Position numbers and translations under genes: made by a program. From an uncultured Agromyces sp. (GTDB taxonomy: Bacteria > Actinomycetota > Actinomycetes > Actinomycetales > Microbacteriaceae), in the NCBI GenBank assembly GCA_913053875.1, contig CAJXGN010000008.1, positions 1 to 64,000 on the forward strand: a DNA stretch of 64,000 nucleotides, in the 5' to 3' direction. Position 1 is the stretch's first letter. The number at the start of each line of letters is the position of its first letter. Below, one piece after another: positions 53,916 to 61,934 of the stretch. Below the pieces are notes generated by a model. The model made no database searches. It saw only the letters and a list, made by a program, of their open reading frames with translations, and was not told the origin of the DNA.

Positions 53916-54599
53916 CCCAGCAGCACCCCTCCCTGCAGGATGCGAGCATCACCGGCCGCAAGGCGACCCTCGAGACCGACCGCCTCGCGTACGCCGACCG
54001 GTTCCGTCTCGAGCGATCCGATGAGGGCATGCGCATCGCGCTCCGCCACAAGGACTTCGCCGTGGACGTCGAACTCGAGTGGGGCAAGGGCGCGTTCTGG
54101 CGCTGCGACAACGGCAAGCTCTTCATGGGCACGCCCGGCGACGAGGAGAACACCACCTACTACTACTCGTACCCCCACATGCCCACGCGGGGCACCCTCT
54201 CGGTGCACGGTGAGCGCGAGGAGGTCACCGGTACCACCTGGTTCGCTGTTCGCGTTCCCGCACATGGAGTACGTCGACGGCACCTACATTCGCGCCGACG
54301 GCACCAGCGAGCGTCTCAACGACTACACCCTCACCACGACGCGCACCATCGAGCACTCCGGCAAGACCTGGTCTGCGGCATGGGACCTGCACGTTCCCGG
54401 ACGGAAGGACGAGCACTACACGATCAAGCCCGTCTTCGAGGGCAACATCAACCTCAGCTACTTCGAGCAGCTGTGCACCGTGACCAACGCGGCCGGGGAG
54501 AACGTCGGCTTCACCTTCTGCGAGCTCCTCCCCGGCGTCCTCAACGAGGACGGCAACTCCGGCGGGAGCACCTCGATGCTCAAGGGCGTCGAGTACTGA
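53912..54599 (+). pseudogene. Lipocalin-like (AttH/CrtC) domain protein, truncated and frameshifted
   Basis: The first frame reads TTYYYSYPHMPTRGTLSVHG and EEVTGTTW, the conserved core of lipocalin-like AttH/CrtC-type proteins, up to about 54240. The next frame continues with LFAFPHMEYVDGTYIRADG and runs to a stop at 54597-54599. The part that should join them, around the W-F-D-x-Q-x-G and W-x-W-F segment, is missing, and the junction is out of frame. The N-terminal part is missing as well. So an internal deletion has broken this gene. Its apparent start overlaps the Fic stop in an ATGA, probably by chance. Confidence 0.75.
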
Positions 54600-54667
54600 C
54601 GGCGATGAGCGCGGAGCGAGAGCGCGTGGTCGTGCGCGTCGCGATTGCGGGGGCCCGCCGGGTCGCC

Positions 54668-54673
54668 TACGGT
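54668..54673 (+). promoter_or_regulatory. TACGGT -10 element before the lyase gene
   Basis: TACGGT lies 77 bases before the start at 54745. Transcription would begin near 54680, placing the operator at 54685-54698 directly at or after the start point, where a bound repressor would block RNA polymerase. Confidence 0.45.
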
Positions 54674-54684
54674 GGATTCGCGTC

Positions 54685-54698
54685 GGGAAACGTTTTCC
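54685..54698. promoter_or_regulatory. LacI-type operator GGGAAACGTTTTCC
   Basis: Near-perfect palindrome of the form GGAAAACGTTTTCC (one mismatch) with a central CG. The right half ACGTTTTCC recurs exactly at 61889-61897 before the GH35 gene. Confidence 0.75.
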
Positions 54699-54744
54699 GG
54701 TGTCGTGAGCGACGCCGTCGACGCGTCCGGGAGGAAGCAGCGCC

Positions 54745-57357
54745 ATGTCCGTGACCGAGCAGATCGATATCCCGCTCCGCTGGATCGACGGCGAGACGCC
54801 CGACCGGCTGCCCTCGGGCGCGACCCTCGGCGTGCCCCTGCCACGAGGGGCGGTGACGGATGCCGCCGAGCTCGGCCTCCGCGCCGACGATGGCGTGCCG
54901 GTCGCCTGCCAGGCATGGCCGCTGGCGACCTGGCCCGACGGCAGCGTGAAGTGGGCGGGCCTCGCGCTCGCGGCGACCGATGCGCCCGCGCCCGCGTACC
55001 ACGTGACCGCGCGGCCTGCGGCGGTCCGCCCTGAAACCGGCGTCGCCGTGCGCGAGGACGGGGAGCGCATCACCATCGGCACCGGATCCCTCGAGGTCGC
55101 GGTCGCGCGCACGGGGGAGTCCGTGATCGAGTCGGTGGCCGTCGAGGGCGGTGTCGTGGCGACGGCCGGGCGACTGGTGTCGAGCCGGCAGGACCGACCC
55201 GAGCCCGACCACGCCGGCCGCGTGCCCGCGATCGGCGCCGTCGAGCGGGCCGTGGTGGAACAGGCCGGGCCCGTTCGCGCCGTCGTGCGCGTCGAGGGAC
55301 GCCACCACGACGAGACCGGGCGCGCGTGGCTGCCGTTCACGCTGCGGCTCGTCTTCGTCGCGGGCGCGCGCACGTTCCGTGTCGTGCACACCTTCGTCTG
55401 GGACGGCGACCCGAACCGCGACTTCCTGAGCGCGCTCGGCCTGACGTTCCGCGTTCCGCTGCGTGCCGCATCCGTCGACCGGCACCTGCGCCTCGCGGGC
55501 GCCGACGGGGGCGTGCTGCGCGAGGCGGTGCAGGGCGTCACGGGCCTGCGCCGCGACCCCGGCGCCGCGGTGCGCGAGGCGCAGCTCGACGGTGGCCCCA
55601 CGCCGCCGCCGGCGGAGTGGGAGCAGGGCGTCGGCGACCTCATGAAGTGGGTTCCCGAGTGGCCCGACTACACGCTCCGGCAACTCACGCCGAACGCGTT
55701 CTCGATCGCCAAGCGCACCGCCGCCGATCGCCCCTGGCTCCACGTGGCGCACGGCACCCGCTCCGACGGCGCGGCCTACGTCGGCGACACCGGCGGCGGC
55801 CTCGGGGTCGGCATCACCGGGTTCTGGCAGTCGGCGCCCACCGGGCTCGACATCCGCGGCGCCGACTCGGCAGAGGCGGAGCTGTCGGCCTGGCTCTGGT
55901 CGCCCGACGCCGTGCCGATGGACCTGCGGTTCTACCACGACGGCCTGGGCGAGGAGACCTACGTCGAGCAGCTCGAGGCGCTCGAGATCACCTACGAGGA
56001 CTACGAGGACGGCCTCGGCAGCGCCACCGGCATCGCCCGGACCCACGAGCTCGAGGTCACGGCGTACGCGGCCACGCCCGCCCTGGCCGAGTTCGCGTCG
56101 GACGCGCAGCACGTCGCCCGGGGTCCCCGCCTGTCCGCGACGCCGGAGGCGCTGCACGCCGCCCGGGTCTTCGGCGACTGGGACCTCGTGTCGCGGGAGC
56201 ATCCGGCCCGCGCCGCCCTCGAGGACCGCCTCGACCGCATCGTCGACTTCTACCTCGGACAGGTCGAGCAGCGCGGCTGGTACGGGTTCTGGGACTTCGG
56301 CGACGTCATGCACACCTATGACGCAGACCGGCACGCCTGGCGGTACGACATCGGCGGGTATGCGTGGGACAACTCCGAGCTCGCCACCGACCTGTGGCTG
56401 TGGACCATGTTCCTGCGCACCGGCCGCGCCGACGTGTTCCGCATGGCCGAGGCGATGGCCCGCCATACCGGCGACGTGGACGCGTACCACTCGGGCCCGA
56501 TCGCGGGCTTCGGCTCGCGCCACAACGTGCAGCACTGGGGATGCGGCTGCAAGCAGCCCCGCATCGGCTCGGCCATGTTCCGCCGCCCGCACTACTTCCT
56601 CACCGCCGACGAGCACTCGCGCGACCTGCTGGTCGCGCAGCGCGACGTCGAGCGGGCGTACCGGGGGATCGACCCGTGGCGGAAGGCCCGGCCCGACGAG
56701 TTCCCGCCGCCCGCGCCCCGACTCGACCGGATCATGGTCGGGCTCGGCACCGAGTGGGGCACCCTGGCAGGCGGCTGGCTCGCCGACTGGGAGATCACCG
56801 GCGACGAGCGCTCGCGCGACCGGCTGCTCGGCACGATGGCCGACATCGCGTCGTGGCCCCGAGGGTTCCTGCACGGCCACGCGCGCTACGACCTCGAGCG
56901 CGGCCGTCTCGTGGAGCCCTTCGACGGCGTCGACGTGTCGCACCTCAACGCGATCTTCGGCCTCGTCGAGCTCTGCGCCGAGCTCGTGGAGCTCGTCGAC
57001 GTGCCCGGGTTCCGCGAGGCATGGCTCGACTACTGCCGCCTCTACATCTCCACGCCCGAGCAGCAGCGCGCCGCGCTCGGGCAGGAGATCACCGGCAACC
57101 TCTTCCCGCAGTGGCACTCGCGGCTGCTGGCCTACGCCGCCGCCCACGACGGCGACACCGAGGCGGCCGACCGGGCCTGGGCGGCGTTCCTCGCCGGCGG
57201 TGAGGTGACCCCGGTCGACCTCGGCCCGGGTCGCCGGGTGCTCCCGCCCGAGGTGCTCGCCCCGGTCGACGAGCTGCCCATCAGCACGAACGACGCGGCG
57301 CAGAGCTCCCTCGCGACGATCCAGAACCTCGCCCTGATCGGCCGACGCCTGCACTGA
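54745..57357 (+). CDS. PcRGLX/YetA-like exo-rhamnogalacturonan lyase (PL26-like)
   Basis: An 870-residue protein without signal peptide. The N-terminal beta domain (LRWIDGETPDRLPSGATLGVPLPRGAV, then VACQAWPLATWPDGSVKWAGLAL) and the central beta-sandwich match PcRGLX/YetA-like proteins. The alpha/alpha toroid follows from about residue 470 (WDFGDVMHTYDADRHAWRYDIGGYAWDNSELATDLWLW, AYHSGPIAGFGSRHNVQHWGCGCKQPRIG). PcRGLX is an exo-rhamnogalacturonan lyase of PL26; YetA of Bacillus lies in the rhamnogalacturonan region. It would act on imported rhamnogalacturonan oligosaccharides. The ATG has GGGAGGAAG upstream. Its promoter carries a LacI operator. Confidence 0.82.
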   Translation: MSVTEQIDIPLRWIDGETPDRLPSGATLGVPLPRGAVTDAAELGLRADDGVPVACQAWPLATWPDGSVKWAGLALAATDAPAPAYHVTARPAAVRPETGVAVREDGERITIGTGSLEVAVARTGESVIESVAVEGGVVATAGRLVSSRQDRPEPDHAGRVPAIGAVERAVVEQAGPVRAVVRVEGRHHDETGRAWLPFTLRLVFVAGARTFRVVHTFVWDGDPNRDFLSALGLTFRVPLRAASVDRHLRLAGADGGVLREAVQGVTGLRRDPGAAVREAQLDGGPTPPPAEWEQGVGDLMKWVPEWPDYTLRQLTPNAFSIAKRTAADRPWLHVAHGTRSDGAAYVGDTGGGLGVGITGFWQSAPTGLDIRGADSAEAELSAWLWSPDAVPMDLRFYHDGLGEETYVEQLEALEITYEDYEDGLGSATGIARTHELEVTAYAATPALAEFASDAQHVARGPRLSATPEALHAARVFGDWDLVSREHPARAALEDRLDRIVDFYLGQVEQRGWYGFWDFGDVMHTYDADRHAWRYDIGGYAWDNSELATDLWLWTMFLRTGRADVFRMAEAMARHTGDVDAYHSGPIAGFGSRHNVQHWGCGCKQPRIGSAMFRRPHYFLTADEHSRDLLVAQRDVERAYRGIDPWRKARPDEFPPPAPRLDRIMVGLGTEWGTLAGGWLADWEITGDERSRDRLLGTMADIASWPRGFLHGHARYDLERGRLVEPFDGVDVSHLNAIFGLVELCAELVELVDVPGFREAWLDYCRLYISTPEQQRAALGQEITGNLFPQWHSRLLAYAAAHDGDTEAADRAWAAFLAGGEVTPVDLGPGRRVLPPEVLAPVDELPISTNDAAQSSLATIQNLALIGRRLH

Positions 57358-57372
57358 CCGGGAGGGAACGAC

Positions 57373-57415
57373 GATGCCCCGCCGGCGTCGCGCGAGGCGC
57401 TGCCGGCGGGGCATC
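57373..57415. terminator. Bidirectional terminator, 14-bp stem
   Basis: GATGCCCCGCCGGC (57373-57386) pairs perfectly with GCCGGCGGGGCATC (57402-57415) around a 15-base loop, with a further ACGACG/CGTCGT pairing outside. It lies between the convergent lyase and permease genes. Confidence 0.75.
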
Positions 57416-57426
57416 CGTTCGTCGTG

Positions 57427-58347
57427 TCAGCCCTTCACGCCCGAGCTGACCGACGAGCCCATGAACTGCTTCTGGGCGAACAGGAAGATGATCACGACGG
57501 GCAGCAGGTAGAGCACGGCGCCGGCCGCCTGGATCGTCGGCAGGCCGTTGCCGCGCGGGTCGAGGTACCCGCTCGCGGTCGCGACGGCGAGTGTCGTGTT
57601 GTCGTAGTTCAGCAGCAGCGCCGGGGCGAGGTAGTCGCCCCAGGTCCAGGTGAACGACAGCAGCAGCGACGTGAGGATCACGGGCTTCGCCAGCGGCAGG
57701 AAGATCGTGAAGAAGATGCGCCACCAGCCGCATCCGTCGATGATCGCCGCGTCCTCGAGCTCGAGCGGGATCGCCGTGAAGAACTGCCGGAACAGGAAGA
57801 TCAGGTACGGCAGCCCGGCGAGGCCCCAGAGCACCCACGGCCAGTAGGTGCCGACGAGGCCCATGCGCGAGAAGAGGATGTACGTCGGGATCAGCAGCAC
57901 GATGCTCGGAATCATCATGGTCGCGACCACGATGAGGAACAGGAAGTTCTGCCCCTTGCCGCGCAGCCGGGCGAACGCGAAGCCGACCAGCGCGCTCGTC
58001 GCGGTCGACAGCACGGCCGAGATCGTCGACAGGATGATCGAGTTCATCGTGTACGCGCCGAAGTTGATGCGCGTGACGGCCTCGATGTAGTTCGAGAAGT
58101 CCCACGAGACGTCGAGGAGGCCCTCGGCGCCCTGCGAGAACTGCGTGGGGCTCGCGATCGACGCGAGCAGGATCCAGACGAACGGGACCCCGAACAGCCC
58201 GACCGCGATGATGACGGCGATGTAGGTGCCGACACCGGCGGGCTTGCTCGACTCGGTCTGCAGGCGACGGCGGCGCTTGCGCGGCGCCTCGCCCGGCGGA
58301 CGGACCACGGCGCGGGTGCGGACGTCGTCTTCGATGAGGGTAGCCAT
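57427..58347 (-). CDS. ABC transporter permease (CUT1, MalG-type)
   Basis: A 306-residue permease with a basic N-terminus (about 35 residues) and six hydrophobic helices. The EAA loop reads ELEDAAIIDGCGWWRIFFTIFLPLAKP. It ends SSVSSGVKG. It lies 13 bases after the partner permease. Confidence 0.92.
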   Translation of the reverse strand: MATLIEDDVRTRAVVRPPGEAPRKRRRRLQTESSKPAGVGTYIAVIIAVGLFGVPFVWILLASIASPTQFSQGAEGLLDVSWDFSNYIEAVTRINFGAYTMNSIILSTISAVLSTATSALVGFAFARLRGKGQNFLFLIVVATMMIPSIVLLIPTYILFSRMGLVGTYWPWVLWGLAGLPYLIFLFRQFFTAIPLELEDAAIIDGCGWWRIFFTIFLPLAKPVILTSLLLSFTWTWGDYLAPALLLNYDNTTLAVATASGYLDPRGNGLPTIQAAGAVLYLLPVVIIFLFAQKQFMGSSVSSGVKG

Positions 58348-58360
58348 TGTCAGCCTCGAT

Positions 58361-59329
58361 TCAGTCGTCGCCGCCGGCGGCGACCTGGTAGAACACGAAC
58401 CGCTTGCTCAGGCGCTGGAGCCCCAGGGTGAGCAGCAGGATGAAGACGAAGAAGATCCAGAGCATCGCCGAGCCGTAGCCGAACCGCTGGTTGTAGAAGA
58501 ACTCGTTGTAGACCTCGACCATGAACAGGGTCGAGCTCTGCGGCACGTTGGACGAGGCGGCGATGCTGCTCGTCTCCGCGAGCAGCAGCGGCTGCACGAG
58601 CATCTGCAGCGTGGAGATGATGCCCGTGATGACCTGGAAGTAGAGCACCGGCGAGATCATCGGGATGGTGATGTGCCGGATCACGCGCCAGTTGCCGGCG
58701 CCGTCGATGCGGGCGGCCTCCTCGAGCTCGACCGGCACGTCCTGGAGGGCCGCGAGCGAGATGATCATGCCGCCGCCCAGACCCCAGAGGGTCATGATGA
58801 TGAGCGCGTAGAAGGCGTAGGGGTCGGCGAGCCAGGTCACCTTGTCAGCGCCGAACCAGCCGATGATGAGGTTCAGCAGTCCCGCGTCGCGGTTGAAGAT
58901 GAGGCGCCACATGATCGCGACCGCGACCACCGGCACCACCGACGGCACGAAGAAGATGGCGCGCACGACGCCGCGTGCACGGATGCGGCGGTTCACCAGG
59001 AGCGCGAGCGCGAGACCGCCGGCCACGCTCAGCGGCACCACGATGAGGGTGAAGACGATGGTGCGGATGAGGCTGGCCCAGGCGCCGGGATCGGAGGTGA
59101 TGATCTCGACGTAGTTGCGGAAGCCGATGAAGCGCCAGATCGGCGAGACGCCGTCGAAGTTCGTGAGGCTGACGACGAACGCGTACGTGATCGGGGCGAG
59201 CGTCAGCAGCACGAAGCCGACGATCCACGGCGACGCGAAGAGGTAGAACGTCCTGGAGCGGTAACGGCGCCAGCCGCGGCCGCGGGTGTCGCCCGCGGCC
59301 GCGACCGGAGTCAGCGTGGTGCTGGTCAT
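58361..59329 (-). CDS. ABC transporter permease (CUT1, MalF-type)
   Basis: A 322-residue permease starting at an ATG that overlaps the binding-protein stop (ATGA). Helices begin FYLFASPWIVGFVLLTLAPITYAFVVSL; the EAA loop is ELEEAARIDGAGNWRVIRHITIPMISP. Large extracellular-side insert near SSIAASSNVPQSS before the last helix. Confidence 0.92.
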   Translation of the reverse strand: MTSTTLTPVAAAGDTRGRGWRRYRSRTFYLFASPWIVGFVLLTLAPITYAFVVSLTNFDGVSPIWRFIGFRNYVEIITSDPGAWASLIRTIVFTLIVVPLSVAGGLALALLVNRRIRARGVVRAIFFVPSVVPVVAVAIMWRLIFNRDAGLLNLIIGWFGADKVTWLADPYAFYALIIMTLWGLGGGMIISLAALQDVPVELEEAARIDGAGNWRVIRHITIPMISPVLYFQVITGIISTLQMLVQPLLLAETSSIAASSNVPQSSTLFMVEVYNEFFYNQRFGYGSAMLWIFFVFILLLTLGLQRLSKRFVFYQVAAGGDD

Positions 59330-60651
59330 CAGCCGAGCTGGTCCTTGCCCTGCGCGAGCAGGACGTTGATCTGGTCGGTGATCGCCTGACCGGCCTCGGC
59401 GGCGGACTGCTCGCCCTTGATCGCCGAGGTGACCTCGACGTCGACGATCTGGTCCCACTGGGCCAGGGTCACGTAGGGCGAGTCCGGCAGCGGCTTGACG
59501 AACTCGGACTCGATGGTCGCGGCCTCGATCGCCTGCTGCTGGTACGCGGCCTCGCTCGGGAGGAACTCGAAGAGCGACTCCTGGATCGGCAGGCCCCAGC
59601 CGGTCGAGGCGCGGGCCTCGGCGGGCGGTCCGGCCATGAAGTACTCCATGACCGTCCAGGCGGCGTCCTTGTCGTCGGCCGACTCGGGGATGTACGCCCC
59701 GACGCCGCCGAACACCGGGCTGATGCGCTCGCCGAAGGTGGGCGCGGGCGCCATGGTCGCGGTCTCCGCGACGGTCGCGGCGGCCTCGTCCTGCAGGTTG
59801 CCGCCGAACCAGTAGCCGTCCATCGTCATCGCCATGTTGCCGGCGATGAACGTCGGTGCGTCCTGACCGTCGGGCAGCGGGTTGAGCGAGGTCGGACCGA
59901 CCTCCGCGGTGCCGTAGTCGACGAGCCACTCGAGCGCGCGCACGGCCTCGGCCGTGGTGAGGTCGGCCTCGCTGAGGTCGTCGTTGTAGTAGGTGCCGCC
60001 CTGCTGCTGGATCATCGTGTGGAACAGGTTGGTGATGCCCCACTGCCACTCGAGACCGAGCGGGTACTCGACGCCGGCGTCCTTCAGTTCGATCGCCTTG
60101 TCGAGCAGGTCGTCCCAGCTCGTCGCCTCGGTGGTGCTGAGCGGCTCGACGCCGGCCTCCTCGAGGAGTGCCTCGTTCTGCCAGATGGTGGCGTCGGGGC
60201 TCCAGTCCTTGATGATGCCGTAGTAGCTGCCCTCGCCTCGGGTGCTGCCGTCCCAGCGCCACGCATCGTTCGCGGGGAGCAGCGAGTCGGCCGACAGGAC
60301 CTCGCTCGAGGCGAGGTAGTCGTCGAGGTTGGTGGCGAGTCCCTTCGCGAAGAGGTTGGCCGAGGGGCCGGCGCGCACCAGGTCGGGCGCGTCGCCCGCG
60401 GTGACCATCGCGTTGAGCCGGGTCTGGTCGTACTCGATGAACTCGATCGTGATGTCGGGATTCTCCGCCTCGAACTCCGCGATCATGTCCTCGGTGAACT
60501 CGCTGCTCTTGTACATCACGGTCACCTCGGTGGGCCCGTCGCTCGAGCCACCGCCGGAGGCGCTGCAGCCCGCGAGCGCGAACATCGCGCCGGTGAGCGC
60601 GACGCCCGTGCCGATCAGGAGCCGGCGGCTCCGCTTGCTGGTGTTGGACAT
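59329..60651 (-). CDS. ABC transporter sugar-binding lipoprotein (CUT1)
   Basis: A 440-residue lipoprotein with lipobox ALAGCSA, then VTVMYKSSEFTEDMIAEFEAENPDITIEFIEYDQTRL and GDAPDLVRAGPSANLFAKG, as in oligosaccharide-binding family-1 proteins. First gene of the importer operon; a purine-rich AAGGAAGGGG site precedes the ATG. The gene follows the LacI gene by 41 bases on the same strand. The likely ligand is a rhamnogalacturonan or galactan fragment, judging by the flanking enzymes. Confidence 0.92.
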   Translation of the reverse strand: MSNTSKRSRRLLIGTGVALTGAMFALAGCSASGGGSSDGPTEVTVMYKSSEFTEDMIAEFEAENPDITIEFIEYDQTRLNAMVTAGDAPDLVRAGPSANLFAKGLATNLDDYLASSEVLSADSLLPANDAWRWDGSTRGEGSYYGIIKDWSPDATIWQNEALLEEAGVEPLSTTEATSWDDLLDKAIELKDAGVEYPLGLEWQWGITNLFHTMIQQQGGTYYNDDLSEADLTTAEAVRALEWLVDYGTAEVGPTSLNPLPDGQDAPTFIAGNMAMTMDGYWFGGNLQDEAAATVAETATMAPAPTFGERISPVFGGVGAYIPESADDKDAAWTVMEYFMAGPPAEARASTGWGLPIQESLFEFLPSEAAYQQQAIEAATIESEFVKPLPDSPYVTLAQWDQIVDVEVTSAIKGEQSAAEAGQAITDQINVLLAQGKDQLG

Positions 60652-60692
60652 CCCTGTCCCCTTCCTTGTGTGCAGGTGTTGTGGTGTGGGTG

Positions 60693-61772
60693 TTACCGGT
60701 GCGCCGCTGTGGAGTCGCGGACGATCAGGTGGGCGGGCAGCGACACCGCTGGTGCCTCGCCCGGGACCCGCTCGGCGAGCAGCCGCACCATCTCGCGGCT
60801 GATCTCGGCGAACGGCTGCCGCATCGTGGTGAGCGGCGGGTCGGTGGTGGCCGCCAAGCCGGAATCGTCGAAGCCGACGACGGCGACGTCGCCGGGCACT
60901 GCGCGCCCGGCGATGCGGAGCGCGGTCATCGCGCCCGAGGCCATGAGGTCGTTCGAGGCGAAGACCGCGTCGATGTCAGGCGCGGAGGCGAGCAGTTCCG
61001 TCATCGCCTCGCGACCGCTGACGTTGAGCCAGTCGCCCGTGGCGACGAGTGCGGTGTCGAACGGGATGCCCGCCGCCGCGAGCGCGTCGCGGTAGCCATC
61101 GAGGCGATCGATCGCGCCGCCGATGTCGAGGGGGCCGGTGATGATGCCGACCCGGCGACGGTCCAGACCGATGAGGTGCTCGGTGGCGGCCCGGGCACCC
61201 GCCCGGTCGTCGGCGGAGACGCTCGCGATGGTGGACTCCCAGCCGATCGGCCGGCCGCAGCTGACCGTGGGCACGCTCGCTGCGGCGAGTTCCCCGGTCA
61301 TCGGGTCGTCGAGGTGGGACGACACGAGCAGCACGCCGTTGATGTGGCCTCCGCGCACGAAGTCCATCACACGCCGCCGCTCATCGTCCTCGCTCGCGGT
61401 CATGAGCACGAGGGTCATGCCTCTGTCGGCGAGTGCGGTCGTGATCTCCCGCAGGAGGACCGGGTAGTTCGGGTCGCCGAACAGGCGGTCCTGGGGCTCG
61501 GTCAGCAGGAAGACGACCGTGGAGCTGCGCCCCGTCGCGAGCGAGCGGGCGAAGCGATTGCGCCGATAGCCGGTCTGCTCGATCGCCTCCCTGATCGCGT
61601 CGGCGCTTGCGCCGCCGACCCACTTGTGGCCGTTGAGGTAGCGCGACACCGTGCCCGAGGAGACGCCTGCGGCGTGGGCGACGTCGTGGATCGTGGGGGC
61701 TCGGCCGGCGGGGGATGCGGGAGGCGTGGACGGCACCTGATCGATCGACCGGATATCGCTGTCGTCGTGCAT
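60693..61772 (-). CDS. LacI family transcriptional regulator
   Basis: A 359-residue LacI-type repressor. After a polar N-terminal ~25 residues comes the helix-turn-helix TIHDVAHAAGVSSGTVSRYLNGHKWVG, then the effector domain (PNYPVLLREITTALADRGMTLVLMTA, FASNDLMASGAMTALRIAG, GFDDSGLAATTDPPLTTMRQPFAEI). The ATG at 61772 was chosen for its GGGAGGAGG site; a GTG at 61802 would add ten residues. Palindromes at 61804-61841 in front of it suggest autoregulation together with the divergent GH35 gene. Confidence 0.93.
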   Translation of the reverse strand: MHDDSDIRSIDQVPSTPPASPAGRAPTIHDVAHAAGVSSGTVSRYLNGHKWVGGASADAIREAIEQTGYRRNRFARSLATGRSSTVVFLLTEPQDRLFGDPNYPVLLREITTALADRGMTLVLMTASEDDERRRVMDFVRGGHINGVLLVSSHLDDPMTGELAAASVPTVSCGRPIGWESTIASVSADDRAGARAATEHLIGLDRRRVGIITGPLDIGGAIDRLDGYRDALAAAGIPFDTALVATGDWLNVSGREAMTELLASAPDIDAVFASNDLMASGAMTALRIAGRAVPGDVAVVGFDDSGLAATTDPPLTTMRQPFAEISREMVRLLAERVPGEAPAVSLPAHLIVRDSTAAHR

Positions 61773-61803
61773 CTTCGCCTCCTCCCGACGCTGGGCTCTC
61801 ACA

Positions 61804-61819
61804 CTGTAAGCGGTTTTAG
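61804..61819. promoter_or_regulatory. LacI-type operator, copy A
   Basis: CTGTAAGCGGTTTTAG, an imperfect palindrome centred on CG, related to copy B; the centres are 22 bases apart, about two helical turns. Confidence 0.55.
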
Positions 61820-61825
61820 TCCCGC

Positions 61826-61841
61826 CTGTAATCGGTTACAG
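61826..61841. promoter_or_regulatory. LacI-type operator CTGTAATCGGTTACAG, copy B
   Basis: A near-perfect 16-bp palindrome (arms differ at a single pair flanking the central CG). It is in the divergent region of the LacI and GH35 genes, so it may control both. A TACAGT -10-like hexamer overlaps its right end. Confidence 0.7.
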
Positions 61842-61883
61842 TAGCCAGACGGGTGGAACGTGTCAACTCTTCGAGACAGATTT

Positions 61884-61897
61884 GGAATACGTTTTCC
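61884..61897. promoter_or_regulatory. LacI-type operator GGAATACGTTTTCC
   Basis: Palindrome of the form GGAAAACGTTTTCC with one mismatch, 38 bases before the GH35 start. Shares its right half exactly with the operator before the lyase gene. Confidence 0.75.
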
Positions 61898-61934
61898 CCC
61901 TGGCAGCCATCGACAAGGAAGTGACCGAGCGACC

